DNA of 64,000 nucleotides from CAWCTB01 sp963798275 (GCA_963798275.1 CAWCTB010000041.1:49767-113766); one strand, 5' to 3'; numbered from the stretch's first letter, positions 31,118-42,543 are shown. Numbers and translations are program-made. Notes: generated by a model from the sequence alone, not told the origin.

Positions 31118-32707
31118 GTGGCCCTCTCTCTGGAAACTATTCCGTCCCTTCGTGCCACATCGCTGGCCCGGGCGCTTGGGCTGGCGCTCCTCTGGCTGGC
31201 ATTCATGGCACAAGCGCCGTCGCAGAGTCATTCTCAAGCTGGGCAATCCACTAACCTGACAGCGATCGAAAGGCTGATTCGCCAGGGCAAGCTCGACGAA
31301 GCCGACAAACAATTGCAGGCGGTGCTGCAGGAGCAACCGGCGAATGCCAGAGCGGCGAGTCTGCTGGGGGTGGTGCGTACGAAGCAGGGCAAGTGGGATG
31401 AGGCGGAAAAGCTGATGCGCAGTGCGGTGCAGCAGAATCCCAAGTCGGTGGACGCCTGCGATAGGCTGGCGTCGCTGTTGGGCGAAGAAGCCCGCTGGGG
31501 AGAAGCGATTGCGCAATATCAGGCGTGCCGGCAGCTGGCTCCGGGCAGCGCGAAGTTCGCGACAGAGCTTGCCATCCTGTACGAGAAAAACGGGGAGTAC
31601 GCCAAGTCACTGGAGATGGCCAAAAGCGTTCCGGTGGCTACGCGTCCGACAAGATTGCTGCCGGCGCTGGCGGCCGATTATCTGGCGCTGGGCAAATCGG
31701 AGCAGGCCCAGAACGCGGTGGGTGACGTTCTGAGGCAGGCAGGCGCCGACCCGGAAATCGTACCCGAGCTGGCCAACAGTTTTGTGGCCCATGGAATGGC
31801 GAAGGACGCCGAAGAGTTGTTGAAGATTGTGCAGCCGAGGCAGAAGGTGACGGCGGCGTTTCTGGCCGCGCAAGCCAAGGTGCAGGCCAGTGCAGGACAG
31901 CAGCAGGAAGCCCGGCAGACGATCTCGCGGGCCCTGCAGCTTGATCCCAAGTCGCAAGAGGCACTGAGCACGGCGGCATCCCTGGCGATTGTTTCCGGCG
32001 ACTGGGACACAGCCGCGAAGTTTCTGGACGCAGCGCTTTCGGCGGGGCCGCCGCGTAGCGACTTGCTACAGATCGTGGTCTTCGTCGAGCTTCGCCGGGG
32101 CGACATACAGACGGCACATGCGGTGGCGCAACGCTGGTACAGCTTGCGTCCGGAGGAGACAGCCAGCGCTCTGGCTTATGCGGTCGTGCTGGTGGAAGGG
32201 AATCACTGGGGCGAGGCAAAGCCGCTGCTGGAGAAAGTGCTGGCACAGGACCCTGGGGACAAGCGGGCTCAACTGGCCATGGGGGTGGTGCAGTACAACG
32301 CGGGCCAACTGGCGGATGCGAAGAAGTACCTCAGCAGCTCGCTGGGCGAAGGTGCTGAAGATGACAACGCGCACTACTTTCTGGGATTGATCGCGAAGCA
32401 GGAGGGCGACATTCCTGGAGCCACCAGCCAGATGGAACAGGCGCTGGCGATCAATCCCAACAACGTCAAGGCACTCGGCGCCGCCGGGCAGCTCTATTTG
32501 CAGCAGGACGATCTGGGCAAGGCCCGGGCTGCGCTGGAAAAGGCGGTGAAGAACGCTCCTGACGAGCCGCAAAACCATTACGAGCTGGCGAGGGTGTACA
32601 ACAAATTGTCCATGAAAGAGCAGGCCCAGGCCGAGCTCGCGCTATATGAGAAGCTGCGCCCGCAGCGCCCTCATTCCCCCAGCGTGCCGACGAACGATCA
32701 CCCCTGA
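31118..32707 (+). CDS. Large TPR protein with signal peptide
   Basis: 529 residues from a GTG at 31118. A hydrophobic leader (about residues 14-30, ALGLALLWLAFMAQA) is followed by about twelve TPR units across residues 45-510, with the usual A-x-x-x-Y / P spacing (for example KSQEALSTAASLAIVSGDW, PDEPQNHYELARVYNKL). It has no catalytic domain. TPR superhelices bind partner proteins; being secreted beside CRTAC genes suggests a scaffold for periplasmic or outer-membrane assemblies, which is inference. It is preceded by a shared divergent promoter region of 127 bases, and followed by convergent lacI-type gene after 77 bases. Confidence 0.85.
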   Translation: MALSLETIPSLRATSLARALGLALLWLAFMAQAPSQSHSQAGQSTNLTAIERLIRQGKLDEADKQLQAVLQEQPANARAASLLGVVRTKQGKWDEAEKLMRSAVQQNPKSVDACDRLASLLGEEARWGEAIAQYQACRQLAPGSAKFATELAILYEKNGEYAKSLEMAKSVPVATRPTRLLPALAADYLALGKSEQAQNAVGDVLRQAGADPEIVPELANSFVAHGMAKDAEELLKIVQPRQKVTAAFLAAQAKVQASAGQQQEARQTISRALQLDPKSQEALSTAASLAIVSGDWDTAAKFLDAALSAGPPRSDLLQIVVFVELRRGDIQTAHAVAQRWYSLRPEETASALAYAVVLVEGNHWGEAKPLLEKVLAQDPGDKRAQLAMGVVQYNAGQLADAKKYLSSSLGEGAEDDNAHYFLGLIAKQEGDIPGATSQMEQALAINPNNVKALGAAGQLYLQQDDLGKARAALEKAVKNAPDEPQNHYELARVYNKLSMKEQAQAELALYEKLRPQRPHSPSVPTNDHP

Positions 32708-32784
32708 ACTTTCTGGATGAGGCTGATCCGCGGCCGACAGAAACTGTGTCAGACGGGATTCTGCTGCAATGCAGACGGTGCGAG

Positions 32785-33807
32785 CTACGCGGTCGACTCG
32801 CGCACCACCAGCTCAGGTTCGACGGAAATATCTTCCAGATGCTCTTCTTTTCCCTCGATGCGGTCGATGACGGTCTGAGCAGCCATGCCACCCATTTTGC
32901 GCAGGGGCTGACGCACCGTGGTAAGACTGGGCAGGTGGTAGGCGGCCTCGCGAATGTCGTCAAAGCCGACGACGGAGATTTCTTCCGGAACCCGCATGCC
33001 GGTTTCCTTGATGGCGCGCATGGCTCCCACGGCGGAGATGTCGTTGTAGGCGAAGAGCGCGGAAAAGGGCACCTGGCGAGCGAGTAGTTCCTTGGCGGCC
33101 TTATAACCTTCTTCCGGAGAGGGATCGTCCACCTGCAACTGTCCGGTGAGTTCGGGGCGAATGGGATATCCGACATGCTGGGCGGCTTCGCGGATGGCAT
33201 TCCAGCGGTCAGCGGTGTCGGAACTGAAGGGTTGGCCGCGAATGAAAGCGATGTCGCGATGCCCAAGGTCGAGCAAATGGCGAAACACCAGGTCAGCAGC
33301 TTTGCGATGATCGAGCACGATATTGGTAACGCCTTCGATTTTGCGATGGCCGGCGATGGCAACGGTCGGCAGCTGAGGAGGGCGGGTGATGGTGGTGTCG
33401 ACGGTGATGAGCCCTTCGGCCCCGCGCATCTGCAGCAGGTCGGTGTATTGCTGCAGGAGTTGAGGGTCGTGGTGGTGAACCACGGTCATGAAGAAATACT
33501 TGCATTGGCTGAGAGTGGCTTCAATGCCGCTGATCACGATGCTGCCGTAGGCATCGCCGATCTCGGCGGCAATGACGCCCACCATGTAGGTTCGCTTCTT
33601 GCGCAGAGTGCGGGCGAAGAAATTGGGGTGGTAGTTGAGCTCGCGGGCGGCGGCAATAATGCGGTCCTTGGTGTGCTGGGGAATGGCCTTGGCGTAGGGC
33701 GAATCGTTCAAAACGGCGGAAACCGTACCCTTGGTCAGACCAAGGTGTTTGGCCAGTTCCTTGAGGGTAGTGCCTTCGTGGTTGGGGGTCTTGCTGTTTT
33801 CCGGCAT
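32785..33807 (-). CDS. LacI-family transcriptional regulator
   Basis: 340 residues. The N-terminal helix-turn-helix reads TLKELAKHLGLTKGTVSAVLND (about residues 14-35) and is followed by the hinge LNYHPNFFARTLRKKRT, which marks the family. The rest is a periplasmic-binding-type sugar sensor domain (GVIAAEIGDAYG, FIRGQPFSSDTADRW, FSALFAYNDISAVGAMRAI, DDIREAAYHLPSLTTVRQP). It is divergent from the TonB receptor with 352 bases between starts, so it most likely controls that gene, probably through the palindrome described below, with a sugar as effector. Length is normal for the family. Confidence 0.93.
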   Translation of the reverse strand: MPENSKTPNHEGTTLKELAKHLGLTKGTVSAVLNDSPYAKAIPQHTKDRIIAAARELNYHPNFFARTLRKKRTYMVGVIAAEIGDAYGSIVISGIEATLSQCKYFFMTVVHHHDPQLLQQYTDLLQMRGAEGLITVDTTITRPPQLPTVAIAGHRKIEGVTNIVLDHRKAADLVFRHLLDLGHRDIAFIRGQPFSSDTADRWNAIREAAQHVGYPIRPELTGQLQVDDPSPEEGYKAAKELLARQVPFSALFAYNDISAVGAMRAIKETGMRVPEEISVVGFDDIREAAYHLPSLTTVRQPLRKMGGMAAQTVIDRIEGKEEHLEDISVEPELVVRESTA

Positions 33808-34159
33808 GCGTTAATCACGCAAATGGGAAATTCAATCACGGCGTGGGAGGAGTACGCAACGAGTTTCCGCATGGAAAACCGATTTTTCCCGTATTGGGCC
33901 GGATTCGGCGGGATAACGCACGAAAGTGATCGATTGTGTTTTTTTTTGTTGACACGGACTAGTACAAAACAATTAACATTCCCTATCTGCGGGGTTGTAC
34001 ACAGAATCGGTTCTCTGCGCATAGAGAATCGATACTTCACAAGGAACCTGGAAATTGGGTAAGCCGATCAGGTTTTTATTTGGCGCGCACGGCGGACCTC
34101 GACACGAGGAATCGCGGACGTGTGCGCTGTTTCAGCAACCGTTTCTGGTGGGGGAACAG
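33808..34159. promoter_or_regulatory. Divergent control region between lacI-type gene and TonB receptor
   Basis: 352 bases without a gene. It holds a T-run and a perfect -35 box TTGACA at 33949-33954, with a weak -10 candidate about 17 bases on (ATTAAC, 33972-33977), and the palindrome listed separately. A smaller symmetric element GGAAAAcCGATTTTTCC lies near 33869-33888. Base composition drops to AT-rich around 33930-33980, as expected of a promoter. Confidence 0.5.
34006..34033. promoter_or_regulatory. Candidate LacI-type operator palindrome
   Basis: Two 11-base arms, ATCGGTTCTCT (34006-34016) and AGAGAATCGAT (34023-34033), are inverted copies with 10 of 11 bases matching, around the spacer GCGCAT. 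It lies downstream of the -35 box and upstream of the TonB receptor start, a place where bound repressor would block transcription. Confidence 0.55.
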
Positions 34160-37100
34160 ATGAATCGTTTGGGCAAATGCTTGATTCTGGGCCTCTGTAT
34201 TGTGACGTTGCTTCTGGCACCGATGTATGCCCAGAAGACGACAGCCACACTTAGAGGCGTAGTCACAGATCCGTCAGGTGCAGTCGTGGCAAATGTTCCG
34301 GTGACCGTAACCAATAGCGCCACCGGCTCGACACGCACCACCAACACCAACTCTCAGGGGGAATATGTCTTCCCTGAGCTTTTAGCCGGCACCTACACCG
34401 TTTCCGTCAAAGCGCCGAACTTTAAGGAAGTGGTCACCAGTGCCATCGAAGTCCACGTGTCCAGCACGGAAGTTCAGAACATCCAGTTGCAGGTGGGCAG
34501 CACGTCGGAGCAGGTCACGGTCAACGCGACCGAGGTTCAGGTCCAGACCGACAGTGCGGCGCTGGGCGAAGTGGTCACTGGCACCCAGGTCCGGGAACTG
34601 CCGCTGAACGGACGCAGCTTCGTGCAGTTGACGCAGTTGCAGCCTGGAGTTTCGGCGGCCAACAGCTACGACAGCCGGAACAAGGGATTGTTGTCAGGCG
34701 TCGACTTTTCGGTAAACGGAAACTCCTACACCAACAACCTGTTTCTGGTGGACGGCGCGAACAACAACGACGTAGGTTCGAACCGCACCATTTTGATTTA
34801 TCCCTCGATCGAAGCGATCAGTGAATTCAAGATGCTGCGCAACTCCTACGGACCGGAATACGGGCAAGCCTCTGGTGCGGTCATCAATATCGTCACCAAG
34901 AGCGGCTCGAACCAGTGGCACGGCGACTTGCTGTACTTCGGCCGTAACACTGCGTTGAATGCCTGGGACTATTTCGCCGCTGGAGCGAAAGCGCAGGATC
35001 CGTCGAATCCGTTCATTACAAAGCAGGTGGAGCAGCGCAACGATTTCGGCGGATCAATCGGCGGTCCAATCATTAAGGACAAGCTGTTCGTCTTCTTCAG
35101 TGCGGAGTGGAACATCGAGCGCCGTGGTGCAACCCGCGAAGCCTGCGTTCCGACTGCGGCTGAGCAGGCCGGCGACTTCCGGAATCCAAGTTGCGGCGAA
35201 CCGTTGCCCGCCAACCTGGTGAAGTACGGGTTGGCAGCGCCGAACAACCCCTATGTGATGACGAGCCTGGATAACGGCGGCAAACTGCTGGGAGCGGAAT
35301 ATCCGTTGCCCAACCTGACCACGCCGCTGGCCAACGGCAACAACTGGGTGCTGTCACCGACATCGCCAATCGATTGGCACCAGTACAACCTGCGTCTTGA
35401 CTACAACATTAGCCATACTCAGACGCTGATGTTCCGTTGGACGACGGACCACTGGACCAACAACGCCCCCAACCTGTACACCAATCTTTGGGGTGACGAT
35501 CCCTGGCCAACTCTAGAGAGTAACTGGGCGCAGCCGTCAAAACAGATCGTGGGGCGGTTGACCTCGACCATTGGAACCTCAATGGTCAATGACCTGGAGT
35601 TTGCCTACTCGAACAACCGCATCAACATCACGCCGGGCGGCACCAATCCTGGTCTGCTGGCGGCGACCACGGCCGGAATTCCCCCGCTGTGGCCTCTGTC
35701 CTTTAAGACCTTCCCGGTCGGTATCCCCGAAATCTGGGGCGGCCTGGGCAACTACGGCAGCAACAACAACCTGTGGATGATCGCGCCTTGGAACAACGGT
35801 CTGGACATCTATACCGTCCGTGACGACTTCTCCAAGGTGTGGGGCGCACACACGCTGCGTTTTGGCGGGTTCCTGGGCTGGGATGGCAAGTTTGAGATGA
35901 CCAGCGCCAACAGCAACCAGTACCCGACGTTTGGTACGGCTGACTGGGCTACCAGCATGCCTACTGGCAATAACTTGGCGAACGTATTGGCGCCGGGAGC
36001 TAAGTGGTCGTTCACCGAGCCCTCGACCAATCTTAACAACCAAATCCGGTGGCGTGACTACGAACTTTACATCGCGGATAACTGGAAGGTCCGGCGGAAT
36101 CTGACGTTGGACTACGGTGTCCGGTATTCCATTCTGGCGCCGCCTTTCAACCCGAGCAACGAAGCTACCAACTTCCAGCCGTCGGCCTACAACCCGGCGC
36201 TGGGTCCCGATGCTTGTAACGGTCTCTTGACGGTTCCGGGCACCAGCCCCTGCACCGCCGCAAACTCCTTCTACGGTACCAACTTCTCGGCCGGGACGCC
36301 GGGTCCGAACAAGTACCTGGCCGACGTGAAATACAATGTGTTCGCTCCACGTATCGGTATTTCGTGGGATCCCAGGGGCAATGGCAACGATGCGATCCGG
36401 GCTGGCTTTGGCATGTTCTACCAGCGCGACCGCACCTCAGCAACGGGGTATGCCATCACCAACAATGCACCGTTCGTGCTGGGGGCCAACGAAAGCCGAA
36501 CCTTGGACGGTCCCAGCCCGCCGGGATTGCCGACCAGCAACGCGTCACCCACCGGCGGACTGCAAATGGCTGCGGTGCTGCCGTATTCCTTGCAGTGGAA
36601 CCTGGCGGTCGAGCACGGGTTCGCCAAGAACACGACTCTCGAGGTGGCGTACGTCGGAAATCACGCTGTCCACCAGTTGAACAGCTACGACGAAAACTAC
36701 ATTCAACCGCAGAACTGGCTGACGGCGGCGTTCCTCAATTCGAATAATGGACAGAACAACTACCGTCAGTTTGGTATCAATCCGGCTACTGGTGTCGGCA
36801 GCTGGGGAACCCTGACCTACTGGGAGCACAACGGAACGGCAAGCTACAACTCCTTGCAAGCGTTGTTCAAGACGCAGTTCCAGAAGTTCCAGTTGCAGGC
36901 TTCCTACACCTATTCGCATTCGATCGGCGACGTGATTCTCAACGACTCGTCAGGCGGCATCGGATTCCAGAGCTACCTGTATGGTCCGAATCCGTCGTTG
37001 AACCGGGGCAATACACAGATCAATCGACCGCAGATCTTTGTGGCGAACCTGGTGTACTACTTGCCTGATCTAAAGGGCCAGAAAGAAGTGGTGCAGCAGG

Positions 37101-37716
37101 TGGCTGGAGGATGGGAGGTGGGAGCCATTACCCAGTACGCTTCCGGCACCTCTGTTTCGTACTTCCAGAACGGTCTTTCGGAAAACACCACCCAAACCAT
37201 TGGCAATGTAAACAGCGGTCTGAGTTCGCTGTTTGGCAGCGGCTATACCAATGTGCAGCGGCCTCTGATGAATGCCAGTCAGGGTTGCCAAACCGGTACG
37301 GGAGGGGCCCAGGTGCTGAATCCGAACGCGGTTACACTGGTCGGATATCAGCTTGGGACGATTCCGAATAACCTGGAGCCAATGGGCTATTGCCATGGCC
37401 CGGGTCTGGTCAACACTGACTTTTCGGTCGACAAGAACTGGCAGTTGGGTGAAAGATTCCGTCTCCAGTTCCGCTTCGACTTCTTCAACCTGTTCAACCA
37501 TGCCAACTTCAATGGCGGCAACATCAACGGTATCAACGGTGGTTCGATTGCTGCCAGCGTAAACTGCGGGCCTGCGAACGGTGCTGGACGGTACGCACCC
37601 TGCAGCGCAAGCAACAACATCATCTCAGTAACTATGTGCCAACGCAAGCTCTGGGGCAGGCGACAGTGGCTCGCCAGTCTCGAGAACTACAGTACGGCTT
37701 GAAGCTGATTTTCTAG
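34160..37716 (+). CDS. TonB-dependent outer-membrane receptor with N-terminal CarboxypepD_reg-like domain, C-terminal frameshift
   Basis: About 1,185 residues; ATG at 34160 chosen for its signal peptide (KCLILGLCIVTLLLAPMYAQ) and the GGGGGAAC ahead. Order: a beta-sandwich carboxypeptidase-regulatory-like domain (about 25-105, TLRGVVTDPSGAVV), plug domain (about 120-260, with RELPLNGRSFVQL and VDGANNN), then a long beta-barrel with aromatic-rich strands. One base is lost near 37625-37640; the shifted frame gives the expected end ARQSRELQYGLKLIF before TAG at 37714-37716, so the barrel closes with a terminal aromatic. It imports bulky substrates such as oligosaccharides with energy from TonB. 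Regulated by the divergent LacI protein (inferred). Confidence 0.9.
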
Positions 37717-37744
37717 CCGTCACGGGCGTTGGCAACGCAACCTG

Positions 37745-37787
37745 GAACGGCAGTGCCTGTTACAATCAGGTGCTGCCGTTCTTTTTT
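37745..37787 (+). terminator. Rho-independent terminator after the TonB receptor gene
   Basis: The arm GAACGGCAG (37745-37753) pairs with CTGCCGTTC (37773-37781), the stem extending inward through CCTG/CAGG, and six T residues follow at 37782-37787. It lies 29 bases after the receptor stop, the usual place. Confidence 0.8.
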
Positions 37788-37864
37788 GCAGCCATCTTCT
37801 GGATGGAAGAGCCGGGATTTACTTCGTGTTGGTCACTGCTTCCTCGTCGGTTCGGAACGAAGCC

Positions 37865-40254
37865 GTGAGTGCGCCTTTTAGAATCGTGCGGCAGCGAAGC
37901 CCTCTCCTGGTTCTTTCCTTCCTGTTTCTGCTGCTTTCCGGCACCGCGTATAGCCAGCAAACCAAGAAACAGGCGCCGCCAGTTACCAAGAGAAGTCCGT
38001 CAGTTACTCCCGCTGCGAATTCGGGGAGGACGAACTGTTGCGCCGCCTACGGGCTCAACGCGCGGCGGTTAGTGGAGGAGATGCCGCCGCGGTGGAGTTG
38101 GCCAGTCAGCGAGTGACCGCGCTGGCCCTGCGACGGGTCGCCGCTCTGCGGGCGCTGGCCGGGGCCTGGCCACAGGCAATCGATCTCTACCGGCAATCGC
38201 TCGAGCTCGAAGACGTAGCCAGTGCTCGTGTGGAGTTGGCCATGGCGTACATGTCGGCGAGCAATCCTGACGGCGCATTGCAGGAGGTGGACAAGGCGCT
38301 GGTCACCGATGCCAAGAACGCGCGCGCCTGGCACATCAAAGGCAAGGCGCTCATGGCGAAGGACGATTACAAAGGCGCGGTCGAGGCCCTGAGCCACGCG
38401 GTGGAACTGAGCCGGGATGTCAACGCGCAGTACGCGCTGGCCTTTTCGCTGCTCCGGCTGAAGGAGAAAGCCAAGGCGGAAGCGGTCTTCGCCAGCATGC
38501 TGCAGAGCTACGGAGATCGCGCGATCTGGCACGAGGTGTTCGGCGGCGCCTACCGCGACACGAAATATCTGGACGATTCCGTACGCGAGTTCAAGCGGGC
38601 AGTCGAACTCGATCCGACCCTGCCGCACATCCATGCTTTTCTGGGTGCGATCCTGCTGGAACAGAACTACTGGGCGCCGAATCCGGAGATAATGCAGGAA
38701 TTTACCAAGGAAGTGAAGGCGTATCCCAAGGGCTATTTCGGCCACTTCTATCTTGGCGTGCTGTTGTCGCAACAGGACCAGCTTGCGGACGCGAATCAGC
38801 ATCTGAAGCTGGCCACCGAGGCCGATCCGCAAAATCCCGATCCGTGGCTGTATCTGGGCCTGAATTCCTTCAAGTCGCGGGATTATCCCAACGCCAAGAC
38901 ATACCTCCTGAAGACGGTCGAGCTCACCGGCTCGGACCAGGCCCGGGCCAACTATCAGGTGCGCCGGGCCTACATCGCTCTGGGAAGAATTCTGGTGAGC
39001 GAGGGCAATAAGCCGGAAGCGGAAGTGTACCTGCAGAAAGCCAAGGATCTGAGCGCGAAGTCGCTCGCACTGAGCTCGTCCGCCATAGCTTCAGAGATGG
39101 CCGAAGGCGGCTTGGATGCTGCTCCGGCTGTGATTTCGAGTGCCAGCCTGCCGGCTACCGAGATCCCGCAAGAGAAGGCTGGTCCGGTTTCTGCCACAGC
39201 GGAGCTGGATGCGTCAGCGCTGGAGAACCGGCATCTTTCACCGGCACAACTTAAAGCAATCGAAAGCTCGGAGAAGGAGCTGCGCATTGTGCTGAGCACC
39301 AGCTTCAACGATTGGGGCACGGCTGAGGCGAGGCAGAAAGACTACGCTTCAGCGCTGGCGCACTTTCATGAGGCCGAGAAGTGGGATGATAACACTCCCG
39401 GCCTCATGCGTAATATGGGCCTAGCCGCGCTGAAGCTGGGCGATGAAAAGGAGGCGCTGCGGGCGCTGCAGGCAGCGGCGCAAAAGGACCCGAACGACCA
39501 TCTGGCGAATGCGATGCTGGGAATGCTGCTGTTTTCGCACCAGCAATTCGCCGAGGCGGCTAAAGCCTTCGGCAGCCTGGGCGATGATGCCTACCGCGAC
39601 CCGCGAACAGCCTATGCCTGGGCGTTTTCCCTGGTTCGCAGCAACGATCCTACCAAGGCGGTGGAGATCCTGAACAAGCTGAGCGCCCAGGCGTTGCCTG
39701 CTGAGATGCTGGTGGGGGTTGGAGACCTCTATAGTCAAACCGGCGACTACGAGGACGCTCTGAAAGTCTTTCAGAAGGCCATTCAGATGGATCCGTCAGC
39801 GCCCCGCGTACATTACTATGCCGGGGAGGCCCTTACCCGCCTCGACCGTCCCAACGAGGCGATTCCGGAGTTTGAGGCGGAACTTAAGCTTTCGCCCGAC
39901 GATCCCAATGTGCAGTATCACCTGGCGTATGCGCTACTGCAAACTTCACGCAAAGACGACGCGGTGGCATTGCTGCAGAAGATCATTGCCGCCCACCCCG
40001 ATCATGCGCAGGCACAATACCAACTGGGGAAGTCGTACCTGGACTCGGGTCAGAACCAGGCAGCCATCGAACACCTGGAAGCGGCGGCGCGGTTGGATCC
40101 CAGCAAGGACTACATCCATTACCAACTGCAGTCGGCCTATCGGAAGGCGGGGCGGACCGCCGACGCCGACAACGAACTGAAGGTCTATCGCGACATCAAG
40201 GCGCAGAAGCGAGAGGCCAGCACTCCGCAGGCCAAGGGATCATCCGACCAGTAG
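37865..40254 (+). CDS. Very large secreted TPR protein, one frameshift near the N-terminus
   Basis: About 795 residues after correction. The start GTG at 37865 gives a compact signal peptide (PLLVLSFLFLLLSGTAYSQ); a longer start at 37826 is possible. The first frame reaches about 38025; one base shift then leads to DELLRRLRAQ and a long clean frame to the TAG at 40252-40254. Two groups of TPRs flank a Ser/Ala-rich linker (about residues 410-460): roughly eight units before and eight after, such as DPTLPHIHAFLGAILLEQN and NPDPWLYLGLNSFKS. No enzyme domain is seen. It is separated from the receptor gene by a terminator, so it is its own unit. Scaffold role inferred. Confidence 0.85.
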
Positions 40255-40270
40255 GGTTCTCCGCGAAATC

Positions 40271-41321
40271 TTAGGGTTTCTCGCGCCAGGGGACAAAGCA
40301 TTTCTTCTCTGAGCTCTCCCTAGCGAATTCAAGAGCAGCCATAACGCGCAACGCGTGCTCCGGGGTCACCGCCAGTGGCGACTTGCCCTCAATGGCGTCA
40401 CGAACATTCCCGTAATACCCGCGGTAGTCGCCGGCGGCGGTGGGATAGGACTCGGAAGTAAAGTTGTCGCCGACCAGGGTCATCAGGGTGCCCCAACGCT
40501 CCGATCCTTCCATGCCCCAGAGCTCGCGTTCCGGAGTCTCGCCCCGCTTGAGCGCGTCTTCCTGCGGGTCAAGCCCGTACTTCAGATAACCACCGCGGGT
40601 GCCCTGCACGATAAAGCGAGGTGTTTGTGCGCTTACCAGCATGCTGGCGCGCAGTACTGGCACGCATGCGCGGGTAGTGCAGCACGATGTCGAAGGCATC
40701 GTCCACCACTGCATCGTCGCGCTCGGCGCGGACGTCGGCTATGAGGCCTTCGGGTTTGCCGAACAGCTGCAATGCTTGGTCGATCAAATGCGGCCCCAGG
40801 TCGAACAAAACGCCGCTGCCAGGTCCCGCCTGCTCCCGCCAGGCATGGGCTCGCAGATGCGGGCGGAAACGGTCGAAATGCGACTCGAACAGCACGGGTC
40901 TTCCCAGCCGGCCAGTGTTGAGCAGTTGTTGCAGGGTGAGAAAGTCGCCGTCCCAGCGGCGATTTTGATAAACCGAGAGCAAGCGTCCGGTAGAGCGAGC
41001 AAGATCGACCAGTTCGGCGGCTTCGCGGTAAGTTGTGGTGAAGGGCTTGTCGATAACAACGTCGCGCCCCGCCAGCAAACAGCGCTTCGCGAGATCGAAG
41101 TGGGTGGTGTTTGGGGTGGCGATGACGACCAGGCGCACGCAGTCCAGTGCCAAAAGTTCTTCCATGGTGCGGACGATCTGCGCCTCGGGATACTTTTTCG
41201 AAGCGTCGGAGCTACTGCGTTGCAGGATGGCAACGAGACGTAGCCCGGAGACGGCGCTGATCACCGGCGCGTGGAATGTGCTGCCTGCAAAACCGAAGCC
41301 GACCAAGCCAACGCCGATCAT
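40271..41321 (-). CDS. Gfo/Idh/MocA-family NAD(P)-dependent oxidoreductase, one frameshift
   Basis: About 350 residues. ATG at 41321 with AGGAG 6 bases upstream. The N-terminal Rossmann fold shows GLVGFGFAGSTFHAP (dinucleotide-binding Gly motif), and the family motif IDKPFTTT carries the conserved Lys-Pro. The substrate domain includes HFDRFRPHLRAHAWRE and LFDLGPHLIDQAL. One base shift near 40655 joins the frame FIVQGTRGGYLKYGLDPQEDAL, ending at 40271. Such enzymes oxidise or epimerise sugars or inositols. It fits the carbohydrate genes downstream, though it is on the opposite strand from the GH5 gene and divergent from it. Confidence 0.88.
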
Positions 41322-41444
41322 GCTGCTCTCCTCTCAAAAGCAGTGGGGCCTGTGCGCCCGGTGATCCAGTCCTTATGATGCTGGTGACCGTGTTGGTAAG
41401 ATCGTCGTGACTTGTCAGCTACGCTGAACGGAGAAATTGTCACG

Positions 41445-42542
41445 ATGCATCGTCACCTGCTTGCAATTTGTCTGCTCGCCGCAACCGCGCTATGCCAATC
41501 GCCGTCGCCGGCCGCCGCGCGGGCGCAACACCTGCGCCATGGAATTAATGCCAGTGAATGGCTGGCCCAGTCGCGCGACTACAGCCCGGAGCGGCTGCGA
41601 AGCTTTACCACTCTTGAGGATATCGCACGCATGCACAGCATGGGATTCGATCATGTGCGGCTGAGCATCGATCCCGCTATTTTCGACTGCCCGGGCGATT
41701 GGAGGCAGTGCGAGCGGGTTGAAATACTCGATGAAGTGATAGCCAGAGCCTTGGCGCAGGACCTGGCGGTCATCATCGATATTCATCCCAGCGACGACTA
41801 CAAGCGGCAGCTTGCGAGCAGCGATAATGCGGTGGAGAAGTTCACGATTTTGTGGGGACGCATTGCGAGCTACTACGCCGGAAGCGATCCGGAGCGCGTC
41901 TTCTACGAAGTGCTGAACGAGCCTGAGTTGAGCGATCAATTTCGCTGGGCAGGAATCCAGCAGAAGGTGGTAGCGGAGATCCGGCACAACGATCCCGCGC
42001 ACACCGTAATCGTCGAGGGCGGCGCCTACGCGGACATCGACGACCTGGTCCGCATGCCGCAGTTCGCCGACAACAACCTGATCTTCAACTTTCACTATTA
42101 CGAGCCGCATATCTTCACCCACCAGGGGGCTTCGTGGGGTGCACCCTTCTGGAACGGGCTGCGACAGGTGCCGTTTCCCGCTTCGCCGAGCGACGTGGAG
42201 CCGGCGATTGGGCTGCAGACGGACGATTTCGCGCGCTGGAAGCTGACGGAATATGGCCTGGAGAACTGGAGTGAGCAGAGGGTCAACGCGGAAATGCGTT
42301 TCGTCGCGCAGTGGGCGGCCAATCGAAACGTTCCGCTGACCTGCAATGAGTTCGGGGTGTACCGCAACTACTCCAACCCAGCGGACCGCGCCCGCTGGAT
42401 TTCGATTGTGCGCCGCGCGCTGGAGCAGAACCACATCGGGTGGACGATGTGGGATTACCAGGGCGGCTTCGGCGTGGTGACCAAGAAGAACGGCGAAACG
42501 GTCGAGGACCAGTCCGTGCTGCAGGCCCTGGGACTCCGGTAG
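41445..42542 (+). CDS. Secreted GH5-type glycoside hydrolase (cellulase-like)
   Basis: 365 residues from the ATG at 41445, which opens a signal peptide (LLAICLLAATALCQ). The TIM-barrel enzyme shows the acid/base Glu159 in EVLNEPEL and the nucleophile Glu302 in LTCNEFGVY, with MGFDHVRLSID near the start and TMWDYQGGFG near the end, all family 5 signatures. It cleaves beta-1,4-type glycosidic bonds, with retention; candidates are cellulose, mannan or glucan fragments. The length is that of a single catalytic domain with no carbohydrate-binding module. It is followed after 143 bases by a histidine kinase on the same strand, with no evidence of a shared transcript. Confidence 0.88.
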   Translation: MHRHLLAICLLAATALCQSPSPAAARAQHLRHGINASEWLAQSRDYSPERLRSFTTLEDIARMHSMGFDHVRLSIDPAIFDCPGDWRQCERVEILDEVIARALAQDLAVIIDIHPSDDYKRQLASSDNAVEKFTILWGRIASYYAGSDPERVFYEVLNEPELSDQFRWAGIQQKVVAEIRHNDPAHTVIVEGGAYADIDDLVRMPQFADNNLIFNFHYYEPHIFTHQGASWGAPFWNGLRQVPFPASPSDVEPAIGLQTDDFARWKLTEYGLENWSEQRVNAEMRFVAQWAANRNVPLTCNEFGVYRNYSNPADRARWISIVRRALEQNHIGWTMWDYQGGFGVVTKKNGETVEDQSVLQALGLR

Positions 42543-42543
42543 A

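Noticed and set aside
33175..34062. 295-codon plus-strand frame over the lacI-type gene
   Set aside because: It covers the divergent promoter region and has no domain; the minus strand is an evident LacI protein.
37630..37702. Natural alternative C-terminus of the TonB receptor in the longer frame
   Set aside because: The shifted frame gives a normal barrel end with a terminal Phe and is followed by a terminator; the longer frame gives a random tail.
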